Origin: Bradyrhizobium symbiodeficiens
GTDB taxonomy: Bacteria > Pseudomonadota > Alphaproteobacteria > Rhizobiales > Xanthobacteraceae
Length of the DNA: 64,000 nt
Assembly: GCF_002266465.3 (NCBI RefSeq)
Contig: NZ_CP029427.2
Location: 1,180,501 to 1,244,500, forward strand
Reading direction: 5' to 3'
The notes below the pieces were generated by a model, which had not been told where the DNA came from, did no database searches, and saw only the letters and a program-made list of their open reading frames with translations. A program made the position numbers and the translations under genes. Position 1 is the stretch's first letter. Each line of letters starts with the position of its first letter. Shown here one piece after another: positions 27,606 through 37,653 of the stretch.

Positions 27606-28304
27606 ATGTCACTCAAGCTCTACGAACTCATCGGCATCGATCCCTCGCGCCCGTTCAGCCCGTATTGCTGGCGCACGCGGATGGCGCTGGCGCATAAAGG
27701 CCTGTCCGCGGAATCGCTGCCCTGGCGCTTCACCGAGAAGAGCGCGATCGCGCCGCACGGCTCGGAAAAGGTCCCGGTGCTGCTGCACGACGACAAGCCG
27801 GTGGTCGATTCCTGGACGATTGCGACCTATCTCGAAGATTATTTCCCCGACCGTCCGTCGCTGTTCGGCGGCGAGGGCGGCCGCGCCATGGCGCGCATGG
27901 TCAACGCCTTCGGCGACATCGCGATCGTCGGCGGCATCTTCCCGCTGATCGTTGCCGACATCCCGAACAATCTCGCCGAGGTCGACGCCGCCTATTTCCG
28001 CCAGTCGCGCGAGGCGCGCTTCGGCGGCAAGAGCCTGGAACAGGTCATGGCGAGCCGCGACACCGGCGTGGTCGCGTTCCGCAAATCGCTGGAGGTGATG
28101 CGGCAGACCGTCAAGAAGCAGCCCTTCATCGGCGGCGCTGCGCCGAACTATGCCGACTACATCGTGTTCGGCGGCTTTCAATGGGCGCGCGTGGTCAGCC
28201 CGTTCAAGCTGCTCGAGGCGGATGATCCGGTTTATGCCTGGCGCGAAAAACTGCTCGACGCGTTCGACGGCATGGCGCGGAAATCGCCGGGGCATGCAGT
28301 GTAA
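27606..28304 (+). CDS. Glutathione S-transferase family protein, beta-etherase (LigE)-like
   Basis: 232 residues. The thioredoxin-like N-terminal domain has DPSRPFSPYCWRTRMALAHKG, the SPYxWRT motif of the LigE/LigP beta-etherase and fungal GST-FuA group. It continues EKVPVLLHDDKPVVDSWTIATYLEDYFP (glutathione-binding VPVL and DSW). The C-terminal helical domain ends FIGGAAPNYADYIVFGGFQWARV. Substrate unproven; the LigE-like motif hints at aryl-ether or hydrophobic conjugates. Confidence 0.87.
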   Translation: MSLKLYELIGIDPSRPFSPYCWRTRMALAHKGLSAESLPWRFTEKSAIAPHGSEKVPVLLHDDKPVVDSWTIATYLEDYFPDRPSLFGGEGGRAMARMVNAFGDIAIVGGIFPLIVADIPNNLAEVDAAYFRQSREARFGGKSLEQVMASRDTGVVAFRKSLEVMRQTVKKQPFIGGAAPNYADYIVFGGFQWARVVSPFKLLEADDPVYAWREKLLDAFDGMARKSPGHAV

Positions 28305-28308
28305 GCTT

Positions 28309-28394
28309 CGTAGCCCGGATGGAGCGCAGCGAAATCCGGGGCCGCCGCCGACGGAACGATTCCCGGATTACGCTCGCGCTCCATCCGGGCTACG
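28309..28394. repeat. GTAGCCCGGATGGAGCGC-type palindromic repeat
   Basis: CGTAGCCCGGATGGAGCGCA and GCTCGCGCTCCATCCGGGCTACG are the arms, with CGGAATCC..GGATTACG inside. The right arm supplies the last codons of the CWC protein gene, see next entry. Confidence 0.9.
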
Positions 28395-28583
28395 GGCTTC
28401 CTCCGCCGCTTTCCTCAAACATTCCCGGCACAGGCAGTCTTCGCCCTCGACCGGCATCGGCAGTTTTGCGGTTTCCTCCGTGCACCAGCAGGTGCCCGAG
28501 AGGTCGCAGCCGAACTCGGTGCCGCAGCGCGCGCAGGCGAGACGGCGTGGTTCCGGGGCTGAGGATTCTTGCGGATTTGTCAT
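28368..28583 (-). CDS. Cysteine-rich CWC family protein
   Basis: 71 residues: ACARCGTEFGCDLSGTCWCTEETAKLPMPVEGEDCLCRECL. Eight Cys include the CxxCGxxFxC..CWC signature that names the family; metal binding is likely. The final residues RSPDGARA and the stop codon come from the right arm of the palindromic repeat 28309-28394, so the original C-terminus may have been replaced by repeat sequence. Confidence 0.85.
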   Translation of the reverse strand: MTNPQESSAPEPRRLACARCGTEFGCDLSGTCWCTEETAKLPMPVEGEDCLCRECLRKAAEEARSPDGARA

Positions 28584-28698
28584 GATCTACGTCGAGGCGT
28601 CGCCGTGATTTTCATGTCGGGTTCATCTGTCGCTGCGGTATATTAGACGTCGCGCGCGGACTCCGAAAGCGGCTCCCCGACACGCGAAGGACAAATTG

Positions 28699-30252
28699 AT
28701 GGCCCGCGATTCGCAAGCCGCGCTCGTCGCGCTCAACCGCTTTGGCTTCGGCGCCCGCGGCGGGGCCTCCGGCGATCTCATCAACGCAGCCTCCGATCCC
28801 AGAGGTTTCGTCAAGGCGGAGCTCGGTCGCCCGAACGGCGTGCTGCTGGAAGCGCCGGTCCTGCAGTCGACGCCGCAACTCGGCCAGGCCGTGTTCGCCT
28901 ATCAGGATCAGGTCAAGCAGGCGCGCGACGCCGCGGCGAAGGCTGCCGTGCCGATCGAGCCGCAGCCGACCGCCGAACAGAAGCCCGTCTTGCGTCGCAA
29001 TCTCTCGCTCAACGCGGCCGCGACCGAGATCGCCGGCCAGATGGCAGAGGCGAAACCGGCCGACAATGCGGCAAAGCCGGAGACGATGCAGCCCAACGCG
29101 GCCGCGCCGCCGGCCGCAAAGCCCGCCCCGCAGCCGCTCAACGTGATTCAAAAGACCTTCCGCGCCGAAGCGCTGGCGCGGTTGCAGCGCGCGACGCTGG
29201 TCGAATGCGGCTTCACCGAGCGCCTCGTCGTGTTCTGGTCCAACCATTTCTGCATCTCGGCCGGCAAGGGCGAGTTGGCGCGGATCTGGGCCGGCGCGTT
29301 CGAGCGCGAGGCGATCCGCCCGCATGTGCTCGGACGCTTTGCCGACATGCTGAAGGCGGTCGAGCAGCATCCGGCGATGCTGTTCTTCCTCGACAACCAG
29401 CAATCGCTCGGGCCGGATTCGCGCGCGGGCCAGAATCGCAAGCGCGGGCTCAACGAGAATCTCGCGCGCGAGATCATGGAGCTGCACACGCTTGGCGTCG
29501 GCGGTGGTTATTCGCAGGAGGACGTCACCGCGCTCGCGCGCATCATCACCGGCTGGACCTTTGCCGGACGGCAGGGGCAGCTCGGTACGCCCGGCTCCTT
29601 CGTATTCAACACCAATGCGCACCAGCCCGGCGCGCAGATGCTGCTCGGCAAGAGCTACGAGGCGACGGGCCTTGCGCAAGGCGAGGCCGCGCTCGCCGAC
29701 ATCGCGCGCCATCCGTCGACCGCGAACTTCATCGCCGCCAAATTCGTCCGCCATTTCGTCGCCGACGAGCCGCCGCCGGCGCTGGTCGCGCGGTTACGCG
29801 AAATCTTCGTCAAGACCGACGGCGACCTCAAGGCGCTTGCGACGGCACTGGTCGATTCCGACGAGGCCTGGAAGGCGCCTCTGACCAAGATGCGCAGTCC
29901 TTACGATTTCCTGGTCGCGAGCGGGCGGCTGCTCGCGCGCGTGCCGGAGGATCCCGGCCGCTATCTCAATGGCCTCAACCTGCTCGGCCAACCGTTATGG
30001 TCGCCGTCGGGCCCCAACGGCTTCGCCGATACCAATGCCGCCTGGGCCGCACCCGAGGGCATGAAACTCAGGCTCGATATCGCCGCGCAGATCGGGGCGC
30101 GGCTCGGCAACAACATCGATCCGCTTGACCTCTTGGAATTCGCGGCGGCCGATGCGGCCTCCATCGAAACGCGGCGAGCCGTCGAGCGCGCGGAGTCGCG
30201 CCAGCAGGCGCTGGCGCTGCTCTTGATGTCGCCGGAAATGCAGCGGAGATGA
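28699..30252 (+). CDS. DUF1800 domain-containing protein
   Basis: 517 residues. Begins ARDSQAALVALNRFGFGARGG and carries the DUF1800 core: LVVFWSNHFCIS, NENLAREIMELHTLGVGGGYSQEDVTALARIITGWTF, ANFIAAKFVRHFVADEPP, KMRSPYDFLVASGR. An Ala/Pro/Lys-rich insertion lies at about residues 75-150. No own signal peptide is obvious. Function unknown. The gene is always or nearly always paired with DUF1501, as here, and its stop overlaps the start of that gene. Confidence 0.9.
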   Translation: MARDSQAALVALNRFGFGARGGASGDLINAASDPRGFVKAELGRPNGVLLEAPVLQSTPQLGQAVFAYQDQVKQARDAAAKAAVPIEPQPTAEQKPVLRRNLSLNAAATEIAGQMAEAKPADNAAKPETMQPNAAAPPAAKPAPQPLNVIQKTFRAEALARLQRATLVECGFTERLVVFWSNHFCISAGKGELARIWAGAFEREAIRPHVLGRFADMLKAVEQHPAMLFFLDNQQSLGPDSRAGQNRKRGLNENLAREIMELHTLGVGGGYSQEDVTALARIITGWTFAGRQGQLGTPGSFVFNTNAHQPGAQMLLGKSYEATGLAQGEAALADIARHPSTANFIAAKFVRHFVADEPPPALVARLREIFVKTDGDLKALATALVDSDEAWKAPLTKMRSPYDFLVASGRLLARVPEDPGRYLNGLNLLGQPLWSPSGPNGFADTNAAWAAPEGMKLRLDIAAQIGARLGNNIDPLDLLEFAAADAASIETRRAVERAESRQQALALLLMSPEMQRR

Positions 30253-31472
30253 TGATGATCGACTGCGTCGAGAACCGCCTCCTCACCTCGCGTCGTAGCC
30301 TTCTGCTCGGCGGCGCCTCGTTTGCAGCCTGGGCTTACCTGCCGAAATTTGCACGTGCCGCCGACGGCCGCGATCCCCGGCTGATCGTGGTGATCCTGCG
30401 CGGCGCGCTCGACGGTCTCTCGACCGTCGCGCCGATCGGCGACCCTGATTATGCCAGCCTGCACGGCTCGATCGCGCTCGCCGCGGATGGAGCGCATCCT
30501 GCGATCATGCTGGATTCCTTCTTTGCGCTGCATCCGGCGATGCCGGAATTTGCGCGCATGTATCGCGACAGGCATGCGGCGGTGATCCATGCGGTGGCGA
30601 CGCCCTATCGCGACCGCTCGCATTTCGACGGCCAGGATGTGCTCGAAAGCGGTTATGCCGGGCCGGGCCGCGTGCAGTCCGGCTGGCTCAATCGCGCGCT
30701 GGAAGCGCTGCCGCGCGGCGAGCGGGTATCGAGCGCTCTTGCCGTCGGGCCCACCACGCCGCTGGTGCTGCGCGGCAACGCGCCGACCGTCGGCTGGGCC
30801 CCGGTGGCGCTGCCGCACGCCGACGACGATACCGCGATGCGCCTCGTCGATCTCTACCGTCATCGCGATCCCGCGCTGGAGAGGGCCCTGTCGCAAGGCC
30901 TTCAGCTCGACAAGGCCGCGAGCGGCGCCGACATGAAGCCGAAACCCGGCAATGCGGTGGCGCAGATGCGCCAGGTCGCGCGCGGCGCGGCCAAGCTGAT
31001 GGCGGCGGATGACGGCCCGCGCATCGCCGCGCTCGCCTTCGATGGCTGGGACACGCATGCCAAGGAGGGCGGCCCGGTCGGTCGTCTCGCCTTCCTGCTC
31101 GGCGGGCTCGACGGCGCACTCGCCGAACTCGAAAGCGGGCTGGGGGAGCGCTGGCGCGACACCGTCGTCGTCGTCGCCACCGAATTCGGCCGTACAGCGC
31201 GCATCAATGGCACCGACGGCACCGATCACGGCACCGGCACGATCGCGCTGCTCGCCGGCGGCGCCGTGAAGGGCGGCCGCGTCATCTCGGACTGGCCGGG
31301 CCTCAAGCTCGCCAATCTCTACGAAGGGCGCGACCTCAAGCCCACCGCCGATCTGCGTTCCGTGATCAAGGGTGTACTGCAAGGGCAATTCGGCCTCTCG
31401 GATCGCGTACTGGCCGAGACGGTGTTTCCGGATAGTGCAGGAGCACGGCCGATGCAGGGGCTCGTGGCTTAA
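30249..31472 (+). CDS. DUF1501 domain-containing protein with Tat signal
   Basis: 407 residues. The N-terminus has TSRRSLLLGGASFAAWAYLPKFARA, a twin-arginine signal with cleavage after ARA, so the protein is exported folded. Core: RLIVVILRGALDGLSTVAPIGDPDY, IHAVATPYRDRSHFDGQDVLESG, ALAFDGWDTHAKEGGP, VVVVATEFGRTARINGTDGTDHGTG. These look like alkaline phosphatase superfamily metal-site segments (sulfatase-like DUF1501). Three ATGs in a row (30249, 30252, 30255) are possible starts; all overlap or abut the DUF1800 stop. Confidence 0.9.
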   Translation: MMMIDCVENRLLTSRRSLLLGGASFAAWAYLPKFARAADGRDPRLIVVILRGALDGLSTVAPIGDPDYASLHGSIALAADGAHPAIMLDSFFALHPAMPEFARMYRDRHAAVIHAVATPYRDRSHFDGQDVLESGYAGPGRVQSGWLNRALEALPRGERVSSALAVGPTTPLVLRGNAPTVGWAPVALPHADDDTAMRLVDLYRHRDPALERALSQGLQLDKAASGADMKPKPGNAVAQMRQVARGAAKLMAADDGPRIAALAFDGWDTHAKEGGPVGRLAFLLGGLDGALAELESGLGERWRDTVVVVATEFGRTARINGTDGTDHGTGTIALLAGGAVKGGRVISDWPGLKLANLYEGRDLKPTADLRSVIKGVLQGQFGLSDRVLAETVFPDSAGARPMQGLVA

Positions 31473-31481
31473 TCGAGACCG

Positions 31482-31527
31482 TCATTCCGAACCCGTGCCT
31501 TGCGGCGCGTCCTGGAATGACGACATG
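31482..31527. repeat. CGTCATTCCG half repeat
   Basis: ACCGTCATTCCGAAC..GTCCTGGAATGACG, a short inverted repeat of the same family as 21081-21170. Lies between the DUF1501 and heme oxygenase-like genes. Confidence 0.6.
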
Positions 31528-31555
31528 ATGAGCCGAGCATCAGGAGAAACCACCC

Positions 31556-31870
31556 ATGTACATCGCCATGAACCGCTTCCGTGTCGCCAAGGGCTCCGAG
31601 GCCGCTTTCGAGCAGGTTTGGCTCGGCCGCGACACGCATCTGGACAAGGTGCCGGGCTTCGTCGAATTCCATCTGCTGCGCGGACCGGAAGCCGAGGACC
31701 ACACGCTCTATGCCTCGCACACGGTGTGGGCGAACCACGCCGTATTCGAGGCCTGGACCAAGTCGGAGGCGTTTCGCGCGGCGCATGCGCGGGCCGGGGA
31801 TCACAAGCCCACCTATCTCGGCCATCCCCAGTTCGAAGGCTTCGAGGTGATACAGACCGTGGCGAAGTAG
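31556..31870 (+). CDS. IsdG/HmuQ-like heme-degrading monooxygenase (ABM fold)
   Basis: 104-residue antibiotic-biosynthesis-monooxygenase fold protein. The three residues essential in IsdG-type heme oxygenases are present at matching places: Asn6 (MNRF), Trp67 (FEAW) and His77 (RAAHA). Known Bradyrhizobium members HmuQ and HmuD open heme to biliverdin and release iron. No heme uptake genes lie nearby, so this could be a stand-alone paralogue. Confidence 0.82.
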   Translation: MYIAMNRFRVAKGSEAAFEQVWLGRDTHLDKVPGFVEFHLLRGPEAEDHTLYASHTVWANHAVFEAWTKSEAFRAAHARAGDHKPTYLGHPQFEGFEVIQTVAK

Positions 31871-31886
31871 CGCCGCGCCGCAAACG

Positions 31887-32828
31887 TCAGCCCAGGGTGA
31901 TCTTGTCGATCTCCGCCATCTCCTCGGCACTGAGCTTCCAGGCGATCGCCTTGGCGTTCTGCTCGATCTGCTCGACGCGGGTGGCGCCGGCGATCACGCT
32001 CGACACCTGCGGGCGGGCGGCGAGCCAGGAGAAGGCGAGCTCGAGCATGCTGTGGCCGCGCGCCTTGGCGAAGGCCTGGAGCTTTTCGACGATGTCCTCG
32101 TTGCGGGGCGTGACGTAGCGGTCGCGCAGCCGTTCCATCTTGCCGAAGCGGGTATCGCCGGGCGCGGCCTCGCCCTTGCGGTACTTGCCGGTCAGAAGTC
32201 CGCTCGCGAGCGGGAAGAATGGCAACAGGCCGAGCTTGTATTCCGTTGCTGCCGGCAGCAGGTCCTTCTCGATGTCGCGCACGACGAGCGAGTATTCGTC
32301 CTGGCAGGAGACGAAGCGGCTGACATTCATCGCGCGCGCGACGTACTCGGCTTCAGCGACGCGCCAGGCCGGAAAGTTCGAATTGCCGATGTAGCGCACC
32401 TTGCCCTGGCGGACGAGATCGTCGAGCGCGCGCAGGCTCTCCTCGATCGGTGTCAGCGGGTCATAGTCGTGCTGCTGGTAGAGATCGATGTAATCGGTCT
32501 TCAGCCGCTTCAGGCTCGCTTCCACGGCGTCCATGATATAGCGGCGCGAGGCGCCCTGCCTGGTGCCGTCCTCGGCCATCGGCTTGGAATATTTCGTCGC
32601 CAGCACGATGTCCTTGCGACGATCGCCCAGCACTGCGCCGAGCACGGTCTCCGAGCCGCCCATGTTCGAATAGATGTCGGCGGTGTCGAACAGCGTGATG
32701 CCGAGATCGAGCGCGCGATGGATCACCTTGCGCGAGGTCTCCAGATCCGTGCGCTGGCCGAAATTGTTGCAGCCGAGCCCGACCGCGGACACACGAAGGC
32801 CGGAGGCGCCGAGATTGCGAATTTCCAT
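31887..32828 (-). CDS. Aldo/keto reductase
   Basis: 313 residues. The catalytic tetrad can be seen: Asp and Tyr in FDTADIYSN, Lys in LATKYSK, His in LYQQHDYDP. Signature GLGCNNFGQRTD and NADPH-site region ASGLLTGKYRKGE. Resembles the YajO/L-glyceraldehyde 3-phosphate reductase branch. ATG at 32828 with AGGGTCC upstream; the longer frame extends into a region with no similarity. Convergent with the heme oxygenase-like gene, 16 bp apart. Confidence 0.9.
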   Translation of the reverse strand: MEIRNLGASGLRVSAVGLGCNNFGQRTDLETSRKVIHRALDLGITLFDTADIYSNMGGSETVLGAVLGDRRKDIVLATKYSKPMAEDGTRQGASRRYIMDAVEASLKRLKTDYIDLYQQHDYDPLTPIEESLRALDDLVRQGKVRYIGNSNFPAWRVAEAEYVARAMNVSRFVSCQDEYSLVVRDIEKDLLPAATEYKLGLLPFFPLASGLLTGKYRKGEAAPGDTRFGKMERLRDRYVTPRNEDIVEKLQAFAKARGHSMLELAFSWLAARPQVSSVIAGATRVEQIEQNAKAIAWKLSAEEMAEIDKITLG

Positions 32829-33079
32829 GGTGGACCCTGTCAGAGAGAGCAGCCACCCATTGTGACCATCGTGCGCCGCAGCAGCAAGGCGCGCGCCGCG
32901 CTGCTGCCATGCCAACAAAGCGGACAAAAAAATGCGGCCCCTGTCAGACGCGGCGACTGACGGGGACCGCTTGGGGCGCTTGATCGGTGACGGGGGGCCT
33001 GATCAGACGCAGGTGCAGCGTAGTCCGGCTATGTTACGCGCGGGTGACAGGCGGAGTTATCCACAGGTGCGCGCGGGGA

Positions 33080-33535
33080 TCAGAACAGCTTGCGATAGAC
33101 GATGAAGCCGGAACGCTCCGCGACCTTGTCGTACAGGCGCTGCGCCGTGAGATTGGTCTCGTGCGTCTGCCAATAGACGCGCGGCGATCCCGCCAGTTTC
33201 GCCCGCTCGTACACGCCGTGAATCAACGCCGCGCCGACGCCCTTGCCGCGCGCTCCTTCGGAGGTGAACAGGTCCTGCAGATAGCATGACGGCTCGATCG
33301 CCGTGGTGCTGCGATGAAACAGGTAGTTCGTCATGCCGAGCAGCTTGCCGTCGCTCTCGGCGACCAACCCATGCACCGGCTCGTAGGCATCGAAGAAACG
33401 CTGCCACGTCACGCGCGTGATCTCGGGTGCCAGCGCGGTCGGGCCGGAGCGGCCGTAGAAAGCGTTGTAGCCGTTCCACAGCGGCAGCCATTGATCATAG
33501 TCCTGCCTGGTGACGGCGCGAATGGTGAGCGACAT
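33080..33535 (-). CDS. GNAT family N-acetyltransferase
   Basis: 151 residues: LTIRAVTRQDYDQWLPLWNGYNAFYGR at the start, then YLQDLFTSEGARGKGVGAALIHGVYERA, containing the acetyl-CoA-binding RxxGxG/A motif (RGKGVG), and VYWQTHETNLTAQRLYDKVAERSGFIVY. Substrate unknown. The 250 bp between this gene and the aldo/keto reductase hold no clear feature beyond a TTATCCACAG word near 33056. Confidence 0.88.
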   Translation of the reverse strand: MSLTIRAVTRQDYDQWLPLWNGYNAFYGRSGPTALAPEITRVTWQRFFDAYEPVHGLVAESDGKLLGMTNYLFHRSTTAIEPSCYLQDLFTSEGARGKGVGAALIHGVYERAKLAGSPRVYWQTHETNLTAQRLYDKVAERSGFIVYRKLF

Positions 33536-33606
33536 GTGAATTTCCTGCGATCGATGGGAGGTCCTTCATACGTGAAGACGGGCGTGCCGATCAATCGCAA
33601 GTCGCA

Positions 33607-34470
33607 TCACTCCGCGACGCGCAGGTACCGGATCAGCCTGCGGCCGGCAGGATCGCGCAGCGAGCGGTAGTAGTCGGCCCGTGAGGGCGCGTCGGTGTGG
33701 CGCACGAGGTCGGTCACCGGCGTGTAACTGAGCATGCGTCCGCCGTCGGGCAGGGCGGTGCAGACGAAGCGCAGCACCTCGCCGTTGCGCAAGGCGATGT
33801 TGATCGGCGTGGCATCGCCGATCCGCACCATCTCCATGCGCTGCGCGATGAAGGTACCGAGCTCGTCCTCAGGCAGCTCGAACGCGCCGGTGTCGCGGCC
33901 GTGATACATCAGCGCGATGAAGGGCGGCTTGCCGTCGGCGATCTCGTCCGGCACCGCGAAATAATCGCGGAACGCGCGGTTGATGAACTCGGCCCGCGTC
34001 TCGGCATCGAGCAGCACGATGCCGATATCGACTTGGTCGAGCGCTGCCGACAACCGTGCCGCCGCGGCGTGGCTCCGGCGCTCGGTCGCGAACCTGCCGA
34101 GCAGCCGCGCGCGCATCACGCCGGTGATCCCCGCGGTGGCGGCAGCCGCGATCGCGAGCAGGCCGAGTTGGAGCAGATCTGCCGGCGCATGGAACGGGCC
34201 GGCGCCGTGGGCGAGGAACAGCAGCGCTGCGCCGATCACCGCGAGCGCCGCGCTGCTCATGGCGGAGGCGAAGCCCGACAATGCGCCGGCCAAGGCTATG
34301 ACGCAGACGAACAGCGGCGCAGGCGAGGGGACGGGGACAAAACGATCGAGCAGGATCGCCAGCAGCGTGATCGCTGCCGTCAGCGCCGGACCGGAAATGG
34401 CACGCCATCCGAACCGCATGAGCCTGGCCCGTTCCTCCCTGAACGAGATAAGGCCGCCAGACTGACCCAT
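33607..34470 (-). CDS. Membrane PAS-domain protein without output domain
   Basis: 287 residues. Four hydrophobic segments fill residues 25-125 (GPALTAAITLLAILLDRFVPV; LFVCVIALAGALSGFASAM; ALAVIGAALLFLAHG; LLQLGLLAIAAAATAGI), as in KdpD-type DUF4118 modules. A linker helix and a PAS domain follow (ALDQVDIGIVLLDAETRAEFINRAFRDYFAVPD.. to VTDLVRHTD). No kinase, cyclase or other effector follows. It may act by binding a partner sensor or may be a remnant of a kinase. Confidence 0.75.
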   Translation of the reverse strand: MGQSGGLISFREERARLMRFGWRAISGPALTAAITLLAILLDRFVPVPSPAPLFVCVIALAGALSGFASAMSSAALAVIGAALLFLAHGAGPFHAPADLLQLGLLAIAAAATAGITGVMRARLLGRFATERRSHAAAARLSAALDQVDIGIVLLDAETRAEFINRAFRDYFAVPDEIADGKPPFIALMYHGRDTGAFELPEDELGTFIAQRMEMVRIGDATPINIALRNGEVLRFVCTALPDGGRMLSYTPVTDLVRHTDAPSRADYYRSLRDPAGRRLIRYLRVAE

Positions 34471-34548
34471 GGTTGCAGGAGCGCAATGCGATTTCGTGCG
34501 GGGCGCTTAAGGTGCGCTTGCCTGCAAGTGCAAAGCTTTCGGTTGTTT

Positions 34549-34707
34549 TTAGACTAAATGCACGGACCGCTCGCGCTGTTGCAGCGCGGGCGCGTTCAGC
34601 GTGGATATCCCCGGGCCTTTGCGCGTGCCGACGAATATCAACAGCGACGCCGCGACGAGGATGGCCGCAGTCAGGGTGATTGCAACGACTACCACGGGTG
34701 ATTTCAT
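34549..34707 (-). CDS. Small membrane protein (52 aa)
   Basis: MKSPVVVVAITLTAAILVAA SLLIFVGTRKGPG then STLNAPALQQRERSVHLV. One membrane span at the N-terminus, polar tail. ACAGGACGTTG precedes the ATG at 34707. Pairs with another single-span microprotein 73 bp upstream on the same strand. Function unknown. Confidence 0.55.
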   Translation of the reverse strand: MKSPVVVVAITLTAAILVAASLLIFVGTRKGPGISTLNAPALQQRERSVHLV

Positions 34708-34780
34708 CAACGTCCTGTCGCGATGCCGGTCGGCGCGGGCCACGCGGCGCCTTGAAAGCGGGTCCAGGATGAAACGGGGA

Positions 34781-34957
34781 TCAGACCGGCAGGCCCATCG
34801 CCATGGTCGCCTTGGTCGACAGCACCGTCAGGGTGACGATCAGGCACAGCGAGAGCGCGGCGATGGCGAGCGAGGCCGCGACCGCGTTGGTCAGCCGGGA
34901 AGACGAAACGGTAGCGGGTTGGCCCTGAAAGCCTGCCGTGCCGGACGCCCGTATCAT
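34781..34957 (-). CDS. Small membrane protein (58 aa)
   Basis: MIRASGTAGFQGQPATVSSS, then RLTNAVAASLAIAALSLCLI and VTLTVLSTKATMAMGLPV, TGA. One hydrophobic span. AAGGATTTAGACC precedes the ATG. GC3-biased codons support coding. No family recognised. Lies upstream of the 52-residue gene; the two may share a transcript. Confidence 0.55.
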   Translation of the reverse strand: MIRASGTAGFQGQPATVSSSRLTNAVAASLAIAALSLCLIVTLTVLSTKATMAMGLPV

Positions 34958-35112
34958 GGTCTAAATCCTTCAACACGCGAGCGAATCACCCGCGACCTTC
35001 CGGAATTTCCCAGTTTCAACCGGCAATATTGCGGCGGCTATCCTGCTGAAAATGGCGACAATGCGGCAAAGATGGCGCTTGTGCCCGCTATTCGCCGGAG
35101 CGCATGACGCGC

Positions 35113-35763
35113 TCAGGCGCCGGCGGCAATGCTGGCGGGATCGTCGACGTCGGCCGGCCGCCAGTCCATCGGCACGAAGCCCGGCGCAGCCTCCACCCGC
35201 CTCAGCCAGTCGCGGATCGCCGGGAAGGTCGAAAGATCGAAGTCGCAGCGGTCGGCGAGGTGGGTGTAGCCGTACAGCGCGATGTCGGCGACGGTCAGTT
35301 GGCGCGCGGCGAAATAGGCGTTGGTCTTGAGGTGATTCTCCATCACCTGAAGCGCGCCATAGCCGCGCTCCATCCAGTCCTCCAGCGAATGGGTCTGGAG
35401 GTCGCGGCCGCCCTTGACCAGCGACAGCCAGAAATAGGCTGCGCCGATGTTCGGCTCGAGTGCGTGCTGCTCGAAGAACATCCATTGCAGCGCCTCGGCT
35501 CGGTCGATGCGGTTCTCCGGTGCGAGCGGCGTGCCGACGGCGACGTACCAGAGGATGGCATTGGACTCGGCGAGAAAGCGGTCGTCGCCGACCTCGAGCA
35601 GCGGTACCTGTCCCGACGGGTTCTTGGTCAGAAAGTCAGGCGTGCGGCTCTCGCCGCGCAGAATGTCTACCTCGACCGCTTCGTAAGGCACGTTCAGCAG
35701 CGCCAGCGCAAGGCGGACCTTGTAGCTGTTGCCCGAGCGTTGCATCGAATAGAGCTTGTACAT
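35113..35763 (-). CDS. Glutathione S-transferase family protein
   Basis: 216 residues. N-terminal thioredoxin fold with YSMQRSGNSYKVRLALALLNVPYEAVEVD and glutathione-site motif NPSGQVPLLEVGDDRFLAESNAILWYVA (VPLL, ESNAI). The C-terminal helical domain has LTVADIALYGYTHLADRCDFDLSTFPAIRDWLRRVEAAPGF with the N-capping box. ATG at 35763 gives the normal start. Distinct from the two other GSTs in the window. It resembles the protein at 51127 in its RSGN/SNSGN and SNAI motifs. Confidence 0.9.
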   Translation of the reverse strand: MYKLYSMQRSGNSYKVRLALALLNVPYEAVEVDILRGESRTPDFLTKNPSGQVPLLEVGDDRFLAESNAILWYVAVGTPLAPENRIDRAEALQWMFFEQHALEPNIGAAYFWLSLVKGGRDLQTHSLEDWMERGYGALQVMENHLKTNAYFAARQLTVADIALYGYTHLADRCDFDLSTFPAIRDWLRRVEAAPGFVPMDWRPADVDDPASIAAGA

Positions 35764-37495
<1,732 letters not shown>

Positions 37496-37518
37496 GCCTG
37501 TCGCGACAGGATTTCGAC

Positions 37519-37546
37519 AAGGCCCGCTTCGGCGGGCCTTTTTTAT
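37519..37546 (+). terminator. Rho-independent terminator after aatA
   Basis: AAGGCCCGC, loop TTCG, GCGGGCCTT, then TTTTATT: a strong hairpin and T-tract 24 bp past the stop codon. Confidence 0.93.
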
Positions 37547-37653
37547 TGCTTCGCGAAATCTGGCACCGGCATCACTCTTGTGGCATAGGACTTCTGCGTG
37601 ACTTGTACTGCACCTTCCAATGCTCGCATCACATTCATCGCCGGAGATATTTC

